Source: Geoalkalibacter halelectricus
GTDB taxonomy: Bacteria; Desulfobacterota; Desulfuromonadia; Desulfuromonadales; Geoalkalibacteraceae
DNA: 64,000 nt
Assembly: GCF_025263685.1 (NCBI RefSeq)
Contig: NZ_CP092109.1
Span: 3,659,001 to 3,723,000, forward strand
Direction: 5' to 3'
Part shown: positions 23,506 to 33,674 of the stretch, one piece after another
How positions within the stretch are numbered: position 1 is the stretch's first letter
Layout of the letters: each line of letters begins with the position of its first letter
The notes under the pieces: model-generated
Databases searched by the model: none
Told to the model about the DNA's origin: nothing
The model's input: only the letters and a program-made list of their open reading frames with translations
Position numbers and translations under genes: made by a program

Positions 23506-26436
23506 TCAGGCCGGTGCATCGGGCCGCGGCAGCCACTTGTCCAGCATGGCCGCCAGGGCCTGGGCGTCGATGGGTTTGGAGAGATAGTCATTCATGCCGG
23601 CATCCAGGCAGCGCCGGCGATCGGCTTCCAGGGCGTGGGCGGTCATGGCCACCACGGGGATGCGCGAATCACGCACCCCGGATGATTCGCGGCGGATGGC
23701 GCGCACGGCCTCAAAGCCATCCATTTCCGGCATGGACACATCCATGAACACCAGATCGTAGGGACGTTCCTCAAGGGCCTTTAGCGCTTCGGCGCCGTTG
23801 CCCACGGCATCCACGCGCGCCCCCATTTTCTCCAGCATGCGCACCGCAACCAACTGATTGACGCTGTTGTCCTCGGCCAGCAGAATGCGCACGTTGCCGT
23901 TTAATTTCGGCAGCCGCGCCGCAACCTGAACCTGGCGCGGCAAGGGTTCGGCAGCGGCGGTGACCTCCTGCCTGGCCAGCCGCAGGGTAAACCAGAAACA
24001 GGCTCCCTGCCCCGGGTTGCTTTCCACGCCGATCGTGCCCCCCATCATCTCGGCGAGCTGCTTGCAGATGGCCAGGCCCAGCCCCGATCCGCCGTATTTG
24101 CGCGTGGTCGAGGCGTCCAGTTGCGAAAAGGGCTGAAACAGCTTGGGCAGTGCCTCGGCGTCGATGCCGATGCCGCTGTCGCGCACGGAAAACCGCAGCC
24201 TAACCTCGCGGCCCAGATCCTCATCAAGGGCCACCCGCACCTCCACCGTACCGCTGGGAGTGAATTTAATCGCGTTGTCAACCAGATTGGTCAGAACCTG
24301 ACGCAGGCGACCAGGATCGCCGCGCAGCAGGCGCGGCACCTCGGCCGCGAGGCTCCAGTTAAACAACAACCCCTTGTTGCGCGCCTGAATCCGCATCATG
24401 GCCGCGAACTCACCCAGAAAGTCCCGCAGGTCGAGGTCGAGGATCTCAAGGTCGAGCTTGCCCGCCTCGATCTTGGCAAAATCAAGAATGCCGTTGATCA
24501 ATGCCATGAGCGATTCGGCGCTGCCGCGCACTCCTTGAGCGTAGTAGCGCTGCTCGTCATTGAGGCCGCTGTCGAGCAGCAAACCGGCCATGCCGATCAC
24601 CCCGTTCATGGGAGTGCGAATCTCGTGGCTGATGGTAGCGAGAAATTCACTCTTGGCGGCGTTGGCGCGCTCGGCCTGCTGGGCCAGGTGCGCGGCAGCC
24701 TCCCGGGCCGCCTCAAGGCGCTGGTTACTAGCCTGTAGCTCCTCGACGGCCTGGCGGCGCTCGGCGATTTCCTGGTGCAGTTCTGCGGTGCGGCTGCGCA
24801 CGGTTTGGCGCAACGTGTAGGACCAGAGGAGCGCACCGGTCAGCAGCGCGAAAGCGGGAACGATTAACCAGAAAAAGTATTTCAGAACGTCGCGAAAAGC
24901 CACTTGCGGCTGCTCATAGCCGCCCAGCCAGGCGGCGTAGATGCGCCGATACTCTCCCGTGGCGCGCAGATTGGCCAATCCCTCGCTGAAAAAATTCAGA
25001 AGCCATTCGTTGTTTTTCGGCACCGCGAAGCAATACTCGGGCGAGCGCACCGAGTGGTCGGATACGCGCAAGTTGCGCCAACCGAGTTGCTCGATCCAGT
25101 AAAGGGCGGGCAACTTGGCCACCAAGGCCACGTCGTGGCGGCCCGCGGCCAACAGCCTCAGGGCTTCTTCCTGGGAAGAAACCGGGACCAACTGCTCGGC
25201 AAGCCCCAGATCGAGGGCGGCATCGTGCATGATGTCACCCTCCATGACCAGAATGGAGAGCCCATCAAGGTCGCCCAGGCTGGCGGGCATGGGGCTGCCG
25301 CTACGCACCACCAGGGCGTGGTTGACGATGGAATGCGCCGGGCTGAAATCGAAATACCTCTCGCGCTCCGTTGAAAAAAACATGCCCTGCACCACGTCGA
25401 TTTCATTGCGCTCCAGGGCCTGGCGGATCTCCTTCCAGGGTCCCAGGCGAATGCTGACGTCCAGACCCAGTTGCCGGGCAATGGCGCGGGTCAGATCGAC
25501 GTTGAAACCGGCCGGCTCGCCGTTTTTGTCCAGGAACTCAAAGGGCGGATAATCGCTGTCGCCGCCGACAACGATCCGCCGCCGCGTTTTCTGGCGGCTC
25601 TCGATGGGGCTGAACCATTTGTTGTGCAGGCGCTGAAAGGTGCCATCGGTCATGACGATGGACAGCCCCTCGTTGAGAATCCCGAGCAACTCCCGATCCC
25701 CGGCGCGCACGGCAAAGCAAAACGCCTGGGAAAATTCATCGAGGGGTGGGCCGACGATGCGCAAATTACCCAACCCCAGCTTGTCCAGAAGCTGATGGGC
25801 GACGAGCTCCTGCACCACCACCGCGTCGTGACGCCCCTCGGCCAGCTCACGCAGAGCCTGCTCGAAGGTGGTGGTGGTAACGATGGCGGTTTGCGGCAGG
25901 TCGATGCGACGCAGAAATTCCTCGGCATTGTCGCCGCGCATCACCGCGACCTGGCGGCCCGCCAGATCATCCAGGGAGAGAATTTGGCGGTTATCCTCGC
26001 GCACCACGATGGTGCCGTGCAGGGTGATGTAGGGCACGGTGAAATCGAAGATCTCCTCACGCTCGGGCGTGCGACCCACCAGGGGCAGAACCTGCACCTC
26101 GCCCCGGGCCAGGGATTCCCTGACCTCGCTCCAAGGCCCGATGCGAAAGGACACCTCATGGCCCATGGCCTTAAGGGCGGCGCGCAACAGCTCCACGGAA
26201 AACCCGTCGGCCTGCTGATCTTCGGTGACGATGCAGAAAGGGGGAAAGTCGTACTCGCTGGCGGAGAGGATCACCCGCGCGGCGTCCGCCTCATCCATGG
26301 AGACGGCACCGGCCGCCGGAACCATCCGTGGGCAGAACAGCAGTAGGAGAAAAATCAAACCGAGGACCAGAGAGGCCGCGTCGGGAATCCTCGTCCCCGG
26401 CCGTTGCTGAAAATAGGAGTTGATCGGTGTACCCAT
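23506..26436 (-). CDS. Hybrid sensor histidine kinase with two periplasmic solute-binding domains (BvgS-like)
   Basis: A 976-residue protein. After a signal/anchor segment (21-42) come two tandem SBP_bac_3 domains (about 53-275 and 286-505, each starting with an xSxYPPFxF-type strand), as in BvgS-type Venus-flytrap sensors. A transmembrane helix (520-540) and a coiled coil (548-595) follow. The phosphoacceptor domain has H604 in [11 protein letters not shown], the ATPase domain has NAIKF (721-725) and GSGLGLAI, and the receiver domain has D899 in [13 protein letters not shown]. There is no Hpt domain, so a separate phosphotransfer protein or response regulator is expected. I chose ATG 26436, since the 94 codons upstream lack family sequence. 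Confidence 0.9.
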   Translation of the reverse strand: MGTPINSYFQQRPGTRIPDAASLVLGLIFLLLLFCPRMVPAAGAVSMDEADAARVILSASEYDFPPFCIVTEDQQADGFSVELLRAALKAMGHEVSFRIGPWSEVRESLARGEVQVLPLVGRTPEREEIFDFTVPYITLHGTIVVREDNRQILSLDDLAGRQVAVMRGDNAEEFLRRIDLPQTAIVTTTTFEQALRELAEGRHDAVVVQELVAHQLLDKLGLGNLRIVGPPLDEFSQAFCFAVRAGDRELLGILNEGLSIVMTDGTFQRLHNKWFSPIESRQKTRRRIVVGGDSDYPPFEFLDKNGEPAGFNVDLTRAIARQLGLDVSIRLGPWKEIRQALERNEIDVVQGMFFSTERERYFDFSPAHSIVNHALVVRSGSPMPASLGDLDGLSILVMEGDIMHDAALDLGLAEQLVPVSSQEEALRLLAAGRHDVALVAKLPALYWIEQLGWRNLRVSDHSVRSPEYCFAVPKNNEWLLNFFSEGLANLRATGEYRRIYAAWLGGYEQPQVAFRDVLKYFFWLIVPAFALLTGALLWSYTLRQTVRSRTAELHQEIAERRQAVEELQASNQRLEAAREAAAHLAQQAERANAAKSEFLATISHEIRTPMNGVIGMAGLLLDSGLNDEQRYYAQGVRGSAESLMALINGILDFAKIEAGKLDLEILDLDLRDFLGEFAAMMRIQARNKGLLFNWSLAAEVPRLLRGDPGRLRQVLTNLVDNAIKFTPSGTVEVRVALDEDLGREVRLRFSVRDSGIGIDAEALPKLFQPFSQLDASTTRKYGGSGLGLAICKQLAEMMGGTIGVESNPGQGACFWFTLRLARQEVTAAAEPLPRQVQVAARLPKLNGNVRILLAEDNSVNQLVAVRMLEKMGARVDAVGNGAEALKALEERPYDLVFMDVSMPEMDGFEAVRAIRRESSGVRDSRIPVVAMTAHALEADRRRCLDAGMNDYLSKPIDAQALAAMLDKWLPRPDAPA

Positions 26437-26543
26437 GAAATGAAACCTGGCTGAATAAAGGCGGCGTTCCGCCTTGGGATGCGAGAGAGCCAGTTTCACA
26501 CAAAAGCATTCTAATGTCCACGTGCTTAGGCGTGGGCGTCGAC

Positions 26544-26581
26544 AAAAAAAGAGCAGAGGGCCGCGGCCGTCTGCTCTTTTT
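26544..26581 (-). terminator. Bidirectional intrinsic terminator
   Basis: AAAAAGAGCAGA and TCTGCTCTTTTT form a perfect stem around a GC-rich palindromic loop. It ends the DUF815 gene transcript, which reads leftward. Confidence 0.85.
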
Positions 26582-26603
26582 GCATGTCCCTTTCGCGGAC
26601 TTC

Positions 26604-27494
26604 CTAAGATTCCTGGGCCATTAAATTTTTCCCCACCCAGTTTTTCGAGAACTGGTAGGCGGTGCGGCCGCAGCGTTTGCTCTTGTCGTGGCTCCACTTG
26701 ATGGCGGCCAACTCGCAATCCTTGCTCCAGGCCACCTCGCGCCCGAGCTGCCGGCTCCAGCGTTCGAGGCAGAATTTCACCGCCTCGAGGTAGCGATCCT
26801 GGGAGAAGACATGGAAAGGAACCCAGAGCCCGAACCGGTCGGAGAGCGAGCTTTTCTCCTCCTGGATTTCGCTCTGCTGCAATTCACCCTTGACGTACTT
26901 GCCGCCGAGGTGGTCGCCGTCGTATTCGGGCAGCAGATAGCGGCGGTTGGAGGTGACGTAAATCAACACGTTTTCCGGTGCCGAGTAGACCGATCCGTCG
27001 AGGGCGCTCTTGAGCATCTTGTAGGACAGCTCACCCGTTTCGAAGGTGAGGTCGTCGCAGAGCATGATGTAGCGATAGGGTTGATCCTCGATGGCGGCGA
27101 AAATCTCGGAGATGTAGATGAGGTCTTCCTTTTCCACCTGGATGATGCGCAGGCCCTCATCGGCGAACTCGTTGAGCAGGGCCTTGACCAGGGAGGACTT
27201 ACCGGTGCCGCGCGAGCCCCAGAGCAGGGCGTTGTTGGCGGGCAGCCCGCGCAAGAACTGGCGGGTATTGCTGACCATAATTTTTTTCTGCTCCTCGACG
27301 CCAAGCAACTCGTCCAGGCGGGTGGTGTCGGTCACCTTGACCGGTTCGAGGTAGCCGGAAAAGGAATGCCGACGCCAGTTGGCGGCGTGGCAGTTGGCCC
27401 AATCGACGGGTTTGATGGCTTTGGGCAGCAGCATTTCCACAGAACCGAGCACCCGCTCGAGCTGCGCGACGACTTCAGGCTTGAGATTGATCAT
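26604..27494 (-). CDS. DUF815 AAA+ ATPase
   Basis: A 296-residue ATPase with Walker [19 protein letters not shown], Walker [11 protein letters not shown] and a sensor-like region [16 protein letters not shown] followed by [13 protein letters not shown], the DUF815 pattern. Family members are uncharacterised AAA+ proteins, perhaps chaperone-like. I placed the start at ATG 27494 ([15 protein letters not shown]) after a purine-rich GAGAGAG site; ATG 27515 is possible. It is transcribed alone. Confidence 0.85.
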   Translation of the reverse strand: MINLKPEVVAQLERVLGSVEMLLPKAIKPVDWANCHAANWRRHSFSGYLEPVKVTDTTRLDELLGVEEQKKIMVSNTRQFLRGLPANNALLWGSRGTGKSSLVKALLNEFADEGLRIIQVEKEDLIYISEIFAAIEDQPYRYIMLCDDLTFETGELSYKMLKSALDGSVYSAPENVLIYVTSNRRYLLPEYDGDHLGGKYVKGELQQSEIQEEKSSLSDRFGLWVPFHVFSQDRYLEAVKFCLERWSRQLGREVAWSKDCELAAIKWSHDKSKRCGRTAYQFSKNWVGKNLMAQES

Positions 27495-28201
27495 CCGAAA
27501 CTCTCTCTTCCACATAACTGTTCAGCATGGAGGGGGGGCACAGCCCCACACCGGACGAATAGATTCTCTTTCACAACCAAGCAAGTTCAGCGGCGACGCG
27601 CCGGGGGTGCACGAAAGGAGGCCAAGCGGAAATTCTTTTCGCGGGAAAAGCAATCTGCCGAGACACTGCGCAACCGGGGAGACGCCGCGCAGGTATACGC
27701 CAAAACGGGGTTTTTTGTCAAACCTGAATCCGTGAGATCCAACCGGGCAAGAGCGCAAGTCATTGACCTGCCTAAGCATTCCAAAAATCACCGATGAACC
27801 TATGGGTGCACCTCAGATTTTTTGAAACACTTATTCAGGCCAAGCACTTACACTCTTTTCCCGCCCGGATCCCACGGATCCAGGTCAAATTCAAAGTCAC
27901 CCCCGACAGGCTGGCGGAGGCCCGTCGCGCCACCAACTACGCACTTACCTCGGGCCGAGGACAAAGCCCCCTTTCCGGCCAAAAAACAAAAAACAGCGTT
28001 TTTCTTCAAATCCAAAAAACAAAAAACAACATGAAATACTCCTATTAAAATCATGATTTATTCGTAAAACCATGTTATCCTCAATCTCAAAACCTGAGAA
28101 ACCAAGATGGCTTCTTCAGGCGCTCATCGCCGGCAGCACGTACTGACCCGGTCTTTTCTCTTCCGGCCTAAGCCGCACCGCGCGAACCCAGACGAGGAGG
28201 A
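27495..28201. other. Intergenic of 707 bases with an A-rich tandem repeat
   Basis: No coding region is convincing. CCAAAAAACAAAAAACA occurs twice, at 27979-27995 and 28012-28028, in the AT-richer part before sulP. An AGGAGG ribosome site lies directly before the sulP start. Confidence 0.5.
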
Positions 28202-29791
28202 ATGATGTTCAGCACCCAGGGATTGTCGCTGACCCGCATCCGTGGAGACCTGTTTGGCGGATTGACCGCCGGCGTGGTGGCCCTGCCCCTGGCGCTGGCC
28301 TTCGGCGTGGCATCAGGGGCCGGTGCTGCGGCGGGTCTCTACGGAGCCATCACCCTGGGGCTGATCGCCGCGATTTTCGGCGGCACGCGCATGCAGATCT
28401 CGGGCCCTACCGGGCCCATGGCGGTGGTGTTCGCCTCGACCCTGACCGTAGTCGGCGGTCAGATTCACCTGGCCATGGCGGCGGTGCTGGTGGGCGGGGT
28501 CATCCAGATGCTACTCGGCGCCTTCAAGGCGGGCGGCCTGGTGCGCTTTATTCCCTATCCGGTCCTGTCGGGATTCATGAGCGGCATCGGCATCATCATC
28601 ATCTTGTTGCAGATCCCCCCCCTGCTCGGCGCGCCGCCGGTGTCGGCACCGCTATTGGCCTTGCAGCAACTCCCCGCGGCCCTCTCTGCCGCAAATCTCC
28701 AGACCGTGCTGCTCACGGTTCTGACCCTGATCATCGTCTTTCGCACCCCCATGTCCATCAGCCGCGTGGTTCCCTCGCCCCTGGTGGCCCTTTGCCTGAT
28801 GACGGTACTCGCCGTGACGGCCGGATTCGAGGTACCGGTGATCGGTGAAATCCCCATGGGGTTGCCGGAATTTGTGACACCGGCGTTTTCCCTCCAGACC
28901 TGGGCCACGGTGATCGTCCTCGGCGCCACCCTGGCCTTGCTCGGCAGCATCGACAGCCTGCTCACCTCCCTGGTCGCCGATTCGGTCACGCGCACCCGCC
29001 ATCAGCCCAACCGGGAACTCTTCGGCCAGGGCCTGGGTAACATGCTGTGCGCCTTTGTCGGCGGCCTGCCAGGCGCGGGCGCGACCATGCGCACCGTGGT
29101 CAACATCAAGGCCGGCGGGCGCGATCGGATCTCCGGGGTGGTTCACGCCCTGTTCCTGCTGCTGCTGCTGATCGGCGCAGCCCCCCTGGCGACCAACATT
29201 CCCCTGGCGGTGCTGGCCGGCATCCTGATCAAGGTCGGCGTCGACATCCTCGACTACCGCATTCTCAAGCTGCTGCGCACCGCGCCGCGCACCGACATCA
29301 CCGTCATGGCTGCGGTGTTCGGCCTCACGGTCTTTGTCGATCTCATCGTCGCGGTTGGCGCCGGGGTGGTCATGTCCATGGGCCTGATCATCCACCAGCT
29401 CACCCGCCAGGCGAATTTCCGCGTCTGCCCCCTGGAGGAGAAATACAAGGGCAGCGGCATGCTGGACGGCGACGTGCGGCTGCTCGAAGTCGACGGCCCG
29501 TTCTTCTTCGGCTCCACCAGCCGCCTTCTTGACCGCGTCGATCAGGTGATGGGCACCCGCGCCGTAGTCATCGATTGTCGACGCGTGCCCTTCATGGACC
29601 TCTCGGCGCAGTTCGCCCTCGAGGACATGATCGAGCGGCTCAAATCACTGAATATCCCGGTGGTGGTGGTCGTGCAGGGAGATATCCGCAAGGAACTCGA
29701 AAAACTCAACGCGCCGCACCTGCCGCCGGAACTGCTGCACGAAACCCTTGACGACGCCCTTCTGGTGGCACGCCGCGCCCTGGCTGTCTAA
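28202..29791 (+). CDS. SulP-family anion transporter with STAS domain
   Basis: A 529-residue transporter. The hydrophobic core of about 10-14 helices begins DLFGGLTAGVVALPLALAFG and includes ISGPTGPMAVVFASTL, the SulP signature region. The C-terminal cytoplasmic STAS domain (about 430-529) contains VVIDCRRVPFMDLSAQFALE. Family members carry sulfate, bicarbonate or other anions, usually with H+ or Na+; the substrate cannot be read from sequence. ATG codons at 28202 and 28205 follow AGGAGGA; the downstream one has the better spacing. There is no carbonic anhydrase beside it. Confidence 0.92.
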   Translation: MMFSTQGLSLTRIRGDLFGGLTAGVVALPLALAFGVASGAGAAAGLYGAITLGLIAAIFGGTRMQISGPTGPMAVVFASTLTVVGGQIHLAMAAVLVGGVIQMLLGAFKAGGLVRFIPYPVLSGFMSGIGIIIILLQIPPLLGAPPVSAPLLALQQLPAALSAANLQTVLLTVLTLIIVFRTPMSISRVVPSPLVALCLMTVLAVTAGFEVPVIGEIPMGLPEFVTPAFSLQTWATVIVLGATLALLGSIDSLLTSLVADSVTRTRHQPNRELFGQGLGNMLCAFVGGLPGAGATMRTVVNIKAGGRDRISGVVHALFLLLLLIGAAPLATNIPLAVLAGILIKVGVDILDYRILKLLRTAPRTDITVMAAVFGLTVFVDLIVAVGAGVVMSMGLIIHQLTRQANFRVCPLEEKYKGSGMLDGDVRLLEVDGPFFFGSTSRLLDRVDQVMGTRAVVIDCRRVPFMDLSAQFALEDMIERLKSLNIPVVVVVQGDIRKELEKLNAPHLPPELLHETLDDALLVARRALAV

Positions 29792-29922
29792 CCCGAATTA
29801 TTCATGAGGACTTCTGCTGCGCCCCGAAATTGGGGCAGCGATCCTTCTTTACGAGCACTGTCGGAAAAGACTCAAAACTGGGGGAAGGTAGCAGGATTAG
29901 ATAGTCGCCGGTCCCGGCCCGG

Positions 29923-30828
29923 CTAGGGCGCAGCGGCCATCCGGCGCAGGCCGAGAATGACGGCGTCGAGGGGATGGGGCGGGGAGTGGATCGGAACGGC
30001 CGTGGCTTCGGCCAGCAGCCCGGCCAGGCCCGGCACCAAGGCCCCGCCGCCGGTCAGAAAAATGCCGCTCTCGATGATCTCGCAGCCCGGCTCGGGAGGG
30101 GCGCCGCGCAAGAAATCGGCCACCGTACCGACGATCCTCGCCACCACGGGCGCCACCAGGGCGCGCACCAGGGCAGCGGAAATGTGCACGGGCGCGCCGG
30201 CATCGACGTCTGCGGGCACAACCCGCATGGCTGCCGCGCCTTCGGCGTCTTCAGAAACGCCCAGGCTCGTCAGTATGCGTCCGGGGTCGGCGGCTTGAAG
30301 GGATTTGTGGCCCATATCGAGAAGGCCAAGGCGTACCTGCTCGCGCAGATCGGCGCAGCCGACCCGAAGGGTGCTTGTCGCGACAATCTCGCCGCAGCGA
30401 AGAATGGCACAATCGGTGACGCCCTCGCCCACATCGACGATCATCTGCGCATAGGGCGAACTCAGATCCACGCCCGCCCCCAGGGCGGCGGCACAGGGCT
30501 CCGGCACAATCTCCACCTCCGCCGCTCCGGCGGCGCGCAGGGCCTGGTGCAGCAAGGCGCGCTCATCCTCGCGCGCGTCCGTCGGCGCACCGACCAGAAC
30601 CCGGGGGCCGAGCATCCCCCAGCGTCTGGCTCTTTCCAAACCGGGACGCAGGAAAGCGGCAACGGCGACGGGGTCGGCAACGACCCCCTGGCGCAGTGGC
30701 GGAGCCGGCGCGGCGGCGAGGGGATGGATTTCGACCCCGGCGCCCAGCCTCGCCACCCGGATATACGCCGTCCCCACATCGACGGCGACCCTGGGTCGCC
30801 AGGAACGGAGTGGATGAAAATCCTCCAT
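29923..30828 (-). CDS. Divergent MreB/actin-like ATPase
   Basis: The actin-fold nucleotide motifs are recognisable: phosphate-1 VAVDVGTAYIRVAR, phosphate-2 MIVDVGEGVTDCAIL and the adenosine motif GIFLTGGGALVPGLAG. At about 302 residues it is shorter than MreB (about 340), and the region between is poorly conserved and Ala-rich, so it is a paralogue, not the housekeeping mreB. It is not linked to mreC/mreD. The ATG at 30828 follows AAGGAG by 6 bases. It may polymerise or act as an Hsp70-like regulator; this cannot be decided here. Confidence 0.75.
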   Translation of the reverse strand: MEDFHPLRSWRPRVAVDVGTAYIRVARLGAGVEIHPLAAAPAPPLRQGVVADPVAVAAFLRPGLERARRWGMLGPRVLVGAPTDAREDERALLHQALRAAGAAEVEIVPEPCAAALGAGVDLSSPYAQMIVDVGEGVTDCAILRCGEIVATSTLRVGCADLREQVRLGLLDMGHKSLQAADPGRILTSLGVSEDAEGAAAMRVVPADVDAGAPVHISAALVRALVAPVVARIVGTVADFLRGAPPEPGCEIIESGIFLTGGGALVPGLAGLLAEATAVPIHSPPHPLDAVILGLRRMAAAP

Positions 30829-30892
30829 GACCATCTCCTTACTGCACCCCCGCGATTGCCGGTCTTTCTGCAAATGCCGTGAATCCTAAGAG

Positions 30893-31297
30893 TCAGAATA
30901 GAAGTCGGTGCCGAACTTTCTTGGGTGCATGGGCGGTGATGGTGGCCGCGATGAAGACCAGCACCACGACTTCCCGGGTGGGCAAAAACCCGTGATAAGC
31001 TGCACCAAAGACGACAACCTTCGCCAGGGTCACGACTCCGGTCAGCTCGCGGGCCAGCTGGCGGTGCTGCATCCAGTCGCCGGCCATGAGCAGGGCGCCG
31101 CTGCCGAGGGTCATCCACAGGTAAAAGAGCGGCGGGCCGACAGACGCCGGGAGCAGAAAGGTTGCCAGAATCACCGCCCCGCCGAGCAGGTGGAACGCCC
31201 TGACACCCAGGCTCAGATGGCGCACCCAAGGGGGGCGGTAGCCGATACGCCCCATTTTCACCGGTTTTTTATCCTCGCGAGCGGATCCTTGCTGCAT
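30893..31297 (-). CDS. Small four-helix membrane protein
   Basis: About 134 residues with four hydrophobic stretches (LLGGAVILATFLLPASVGPP, FYLWMTLGSGALLMAG, LTGVVTLAKVVVFGAAYHGF, EVVVLVFIAATITAHA) and a basic C-terminus KKVRHRLLF. No family recognised. The start is uncertain: ATG 31297 or the in-frame TTG 31309. It reads toward the MreB-like gene and may share its transcript. Confidence 0.55.
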   Translation of the reverse strand: MQQGSAREDKKPVKMGRIGYRPPWVRHLSLGVRAFHLLGGAVILATFLLPASVGPPLFYLWMTLGSGALLMAGDWMQHRQLARELTGVVTLAKVVVFGAAYHGFLPTREVVVLVFIAATITAHAPKKVRHRLLF

Positions 31298-31377
31298 CGG
31301 CGGCCCCAATCACATCCATCCTAGAATCATGTCAGCGCCAGACGCCAAGGTCCGCCCCCGGCCGCAAAAGCCGCTGG

Positions 31378-33234
31378 TCACTCGGCCGCACCCACTTCTT
31401 GCAGAAATTCGTCCAATTCTTCCTCGAAAACCGCCCAGACGCGCTCCGACAGTTCCTGGAAAAATTCCCGAGTACCGATACGCGGCACCTTGAGGTGCGG
31501 GTTGGGATCATCGAACATCTCCGCGGGCAGGGTGTATTCCTCGCGGGTGTAGCCCTGGCGCAATTCCAGGACCAGGCCGCGCAGAAAGGCGCGGCGCACC
31601 GCGGTACGCAAATCCGCCGCGCTCACCTCCAGGCCGTGCTCGCTCCTGAGGCAGGTCCGCACCATCTCGGTGCCGATGCCCTTGGCGATGTCGAAGAACT
31701 TGCACAGCCCGATCATGTCGAAGCCCACGATCTGCAGCTTGTCGTCGGTGATGGCCTGCACCCAGGAATCCAGGTCGGTCTTGCCCTCGCGGATGAGCAT
31801 GCCGTAGGTGCCCATGGACATGTGCCCGCCGGCAATGGCCCAGGCGTAACCGGGATTGGTTTCCGGCTGATAGGCGGCAAGTTCCAGACCCTTGACCTGG
31901 TAGGCATAGGCGGGCTCTCCGGTGCTCTGCGCCAGGCGCATGGAGCCCTGGCCGATTTCGGGATACTGGCCGCGCCCGGTGCGCTCGACCAGTTCCTTGA
32001 TTTTGGGGAAATCGCCGAAGGTCGCGCCGTTGAGCAGAGGCTTTTCGGGATGGCGGGCGTTGTAGGAGAGGAGATAGGAGAGGGTCACGCCCAGGGAGAT
32101 GGCGTCCATGCCGAAGTTGTCGCACAGATGGATGAGGGCCGCGGCCTGTCCGGCGTCGTGGATGCCAAGATTGGTGCCGAGCAGATTGAGGGGTTCGTAG
32201 TCGAACTTGGCGAGAAAGCGGCCGGCGCTGCCGTCGGCGTTGCGTTCATGGATGTTGTTGTGGCAGGTGATGCCGCAGCGAAAGCAGGCCTCGGACTTGA
32301 TGTGATAGTCTTTCTCGACATTTTCGCGGAAGAGTTTTTCCGGCAGGTCGTTGCCCTGGGGGCGAAAGTTGTTCACCGGCACCGCATGAAAAGGCTGCAT
32401 GACGTCATAGGCGCCCCAAGTGCCGCCCCCGCCGCCGCGATTGACGGGTTGCAGGCGCAGGGAACCGCCGCCCTTGATCACGTTGAGATTGACCCGCTTG
32501 ACCTCGTCGCTGGGCGCGGCGAGTTTGTCCTTGCTTTGCGCCACCAGGGCCAGCACGTTCTTGTAGCCCATGAGGCTGCCCATGCCGCCGCGTCCGGCGA
32601 AGCGACTCTTGTCCTCACCGCTGCGCAGTTGGTTCTCGGTGCTGCAAGCGATGGCGCCCATGAGCACCTCCTCCCAATTCTCGCCCGCCGGTCCGATGGC
32701 TGCGAAATGGGCATCGGCGTACTCCTTTTGCAGCCGCATGATCTTATCATGGGTGAAGAGGCCGCGCAGGTGTTCGGCGGATTTGATCTCGACCAGCGGA
32801 CCGCTGCGGCCTTCGCGGATCACCACGTAGACGGGCTTTTCGGCGCGATTTTCGAACACCAGCTCATCGAGCCCGGTCCATTTGAACTTGGCGCCGAACT
32901 TGCCGCTGGCCGCCGACCAGATGGCGGTGGGCGCACCCTTTTGCGGCGCCTTGATGGGGCTGTAACCGGAGAAATAGGTGCGCATGCCGGTCATGGCGCG
33001 GCTGCCGGTGAGAAGCCCGGTGTTGACGATGAGCGGATTCTCGTCGCAGTAGGCGCGCGTGATATGCCGCGCGGCAAGATCCTGGAAAGAGCGCCCGAAA
33101 CCGCCGAGGACATCCTCGAGATTGCGACAGGGAACATCCTCGTAGGTCACCGCGCCGCTTTTCAGATCGACGACGGCGCGTTTATAGAAAATCTTGCGCG
33201 GCTCCCGGGCGGGATCGGTGGTCAGAATTTTCAT
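31378..33234 (-). CDS. Tungsten/molybdenum aldehyde:ferredoxin oxidoreductase
   Basis: Oxidises aldehydes to acids with ferredoxin as acceptor, or the reverse, using a bis-pterin W or Mo site and one [4Fe-4S] cluster. The cytoplasmic protein has 618 residues, against about 605 in the family. Family features include GLLTGSRAMTGMRTYFSGYS near the N-terminus, CFRCGITCHNN for cluster binding with a later Cys in DMIGLCKF, and LNLLGTNLGIHDAGQAAALI. It ends a leftward cluster with a MoaD-like carrier, an aldehyde dehydrogenase and two further genes. A 206-base leader separates it from the MoaD-like gene. GGGGAGG lies close before the ATG. Confidence 0.9.
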   Translation of the reverse strand: MKILTTDPAREPRKIFYKRAVVDLKSGAVTYEDVPCRNLEDVLGGFGRSFQDLAARHITRAYCDENPLIVNTGLLTGSRAMTGMRTYFSGYSPIKAPQKGAPTAIWSAASGKFGAKFKWTGLDELVFENRAEKPVYVVIREGRSGPLVEIKSAEHLRGLFTHDKIMRLQKEYADAHFAAIGPAGENWEEVLMGAIACSTENQLRSGEDKSRFAGRGGMGSLMGYKNVLALVAQSKDKLAAPSDEVKRVNLNVIKGGGSLRLQPVNRGGGGGTWGAYDVMQPFHAVPVNNFRPQGNDLPEKLFRENVEKDYHIKSEACFRCGITCHNNIHERNADGSAGRFLAKFDYEPLNLLGTNLGIHDAGQAAALIHLCDNFGMDAISLGVTLSYLLSYNARHPEKPLLNGATFGDFPKIKELVERTGRGQYPEIGQGSMRLAQSTGEPAYAYQVKGLELAAYQPETNPGYAWAIAGGHMSMGTYGMLIREGKTDLDSWVQAITDDKLQIVGFDMIGLCKFFDIAKGIGTEMVRTCLRSEHGLEVSAADLRTAVRRAFLRGLVLELRQGYTREEYTLPAEMFDDPNPHLKVPRIGTREFFQELSERVWAVFEEELDEFLQEVGAAE

Positions 33235-33440
33235 GGTAAAACCTCCCCCTGCGATGAAAAAATTACCGATCGGAACTTTGCGTCTTTCTCAAATTTCTTC
33301 AATGCCTATTCAGCATATGCCGCAGGCTGCGACAGCATCGCGTGCGGCAAAAACTCACCTGCGGCTCAGACCTTCGCCGCAGCGCTCAACTGCCGCACCC
33401 TGCGGCACGGCCGATGGCGAAAGCTGAGTCGTTGCATCCT
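33235..33440 (-). other. GC-rich leader before the AOR gene
   Basis: A 206-base gap inside the cluster with several CTGCGGC/GCCGCAG repeats (for example TGCCGCAGGCTGCGACAGC and CCTGCGGC) able to fold in RNA. I do not recognise a molybdenum/tungsten-cofactor riboswitch or an intrinsic terminator. A promoter here is possible. Confidence 0.4.
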
Positions 33441-33665
33441 TCATCCCCCGTCAAGCAGAGGCAGAAGCATCAGGCAGTCGCCGTCCTTGAGTTCCTGCTC
33501 GATGTCGGCATGCATGTCGTTGATGATGACAGTGCCGAGGAGTTGATCGGAAAAGCCCAGCTCGCGCACCACATCCACCACCCTGGTGCCCGCGGGATAA
33601 TCGCGAATTTCCTCCTTGAACCGGCCGCGGCGAAAAACACCGTGAAGTTTGACGCGGACTTTCAT
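33441..33665 (-). CDS. MoaD/ThiS-like sulfur carrier
   Basis: A 74-residue ubiquitin-fold protein ending in LLPLLDGG, the di-glycine tail that is adenylated and thiocarboxylated to donate sulfur in pterin-cofactor (or thiazole) synthesis. Its place between the aldehyde dehydrogenase and AOR genes points to tungsten/molybdenum cofactor assembly for AOR. No MoaE or MoeB homologue is in the cluster, so partners are elsewhere. It starts 9 bases after the aldehyde dehydrogenase stop. Confidence 0.88.
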   Translation of the reverse strand: MKVRVKLHGVFRRGRFKEEIRDYPAGTRVVDVVRELGFSDQLLGTVIINDMHADIEQELKDGDCLMLLPLLDGG

Positions 33666-33674
33666 GGGCTTGCC

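Noticed and set aside
33235-33440. Molybdenum/tungsten-cofactor riboswitch before AOR
   Set aside because: The leader is rich in repeats that could fold, but I could not match the conserved core; a covariance-model search would decide.
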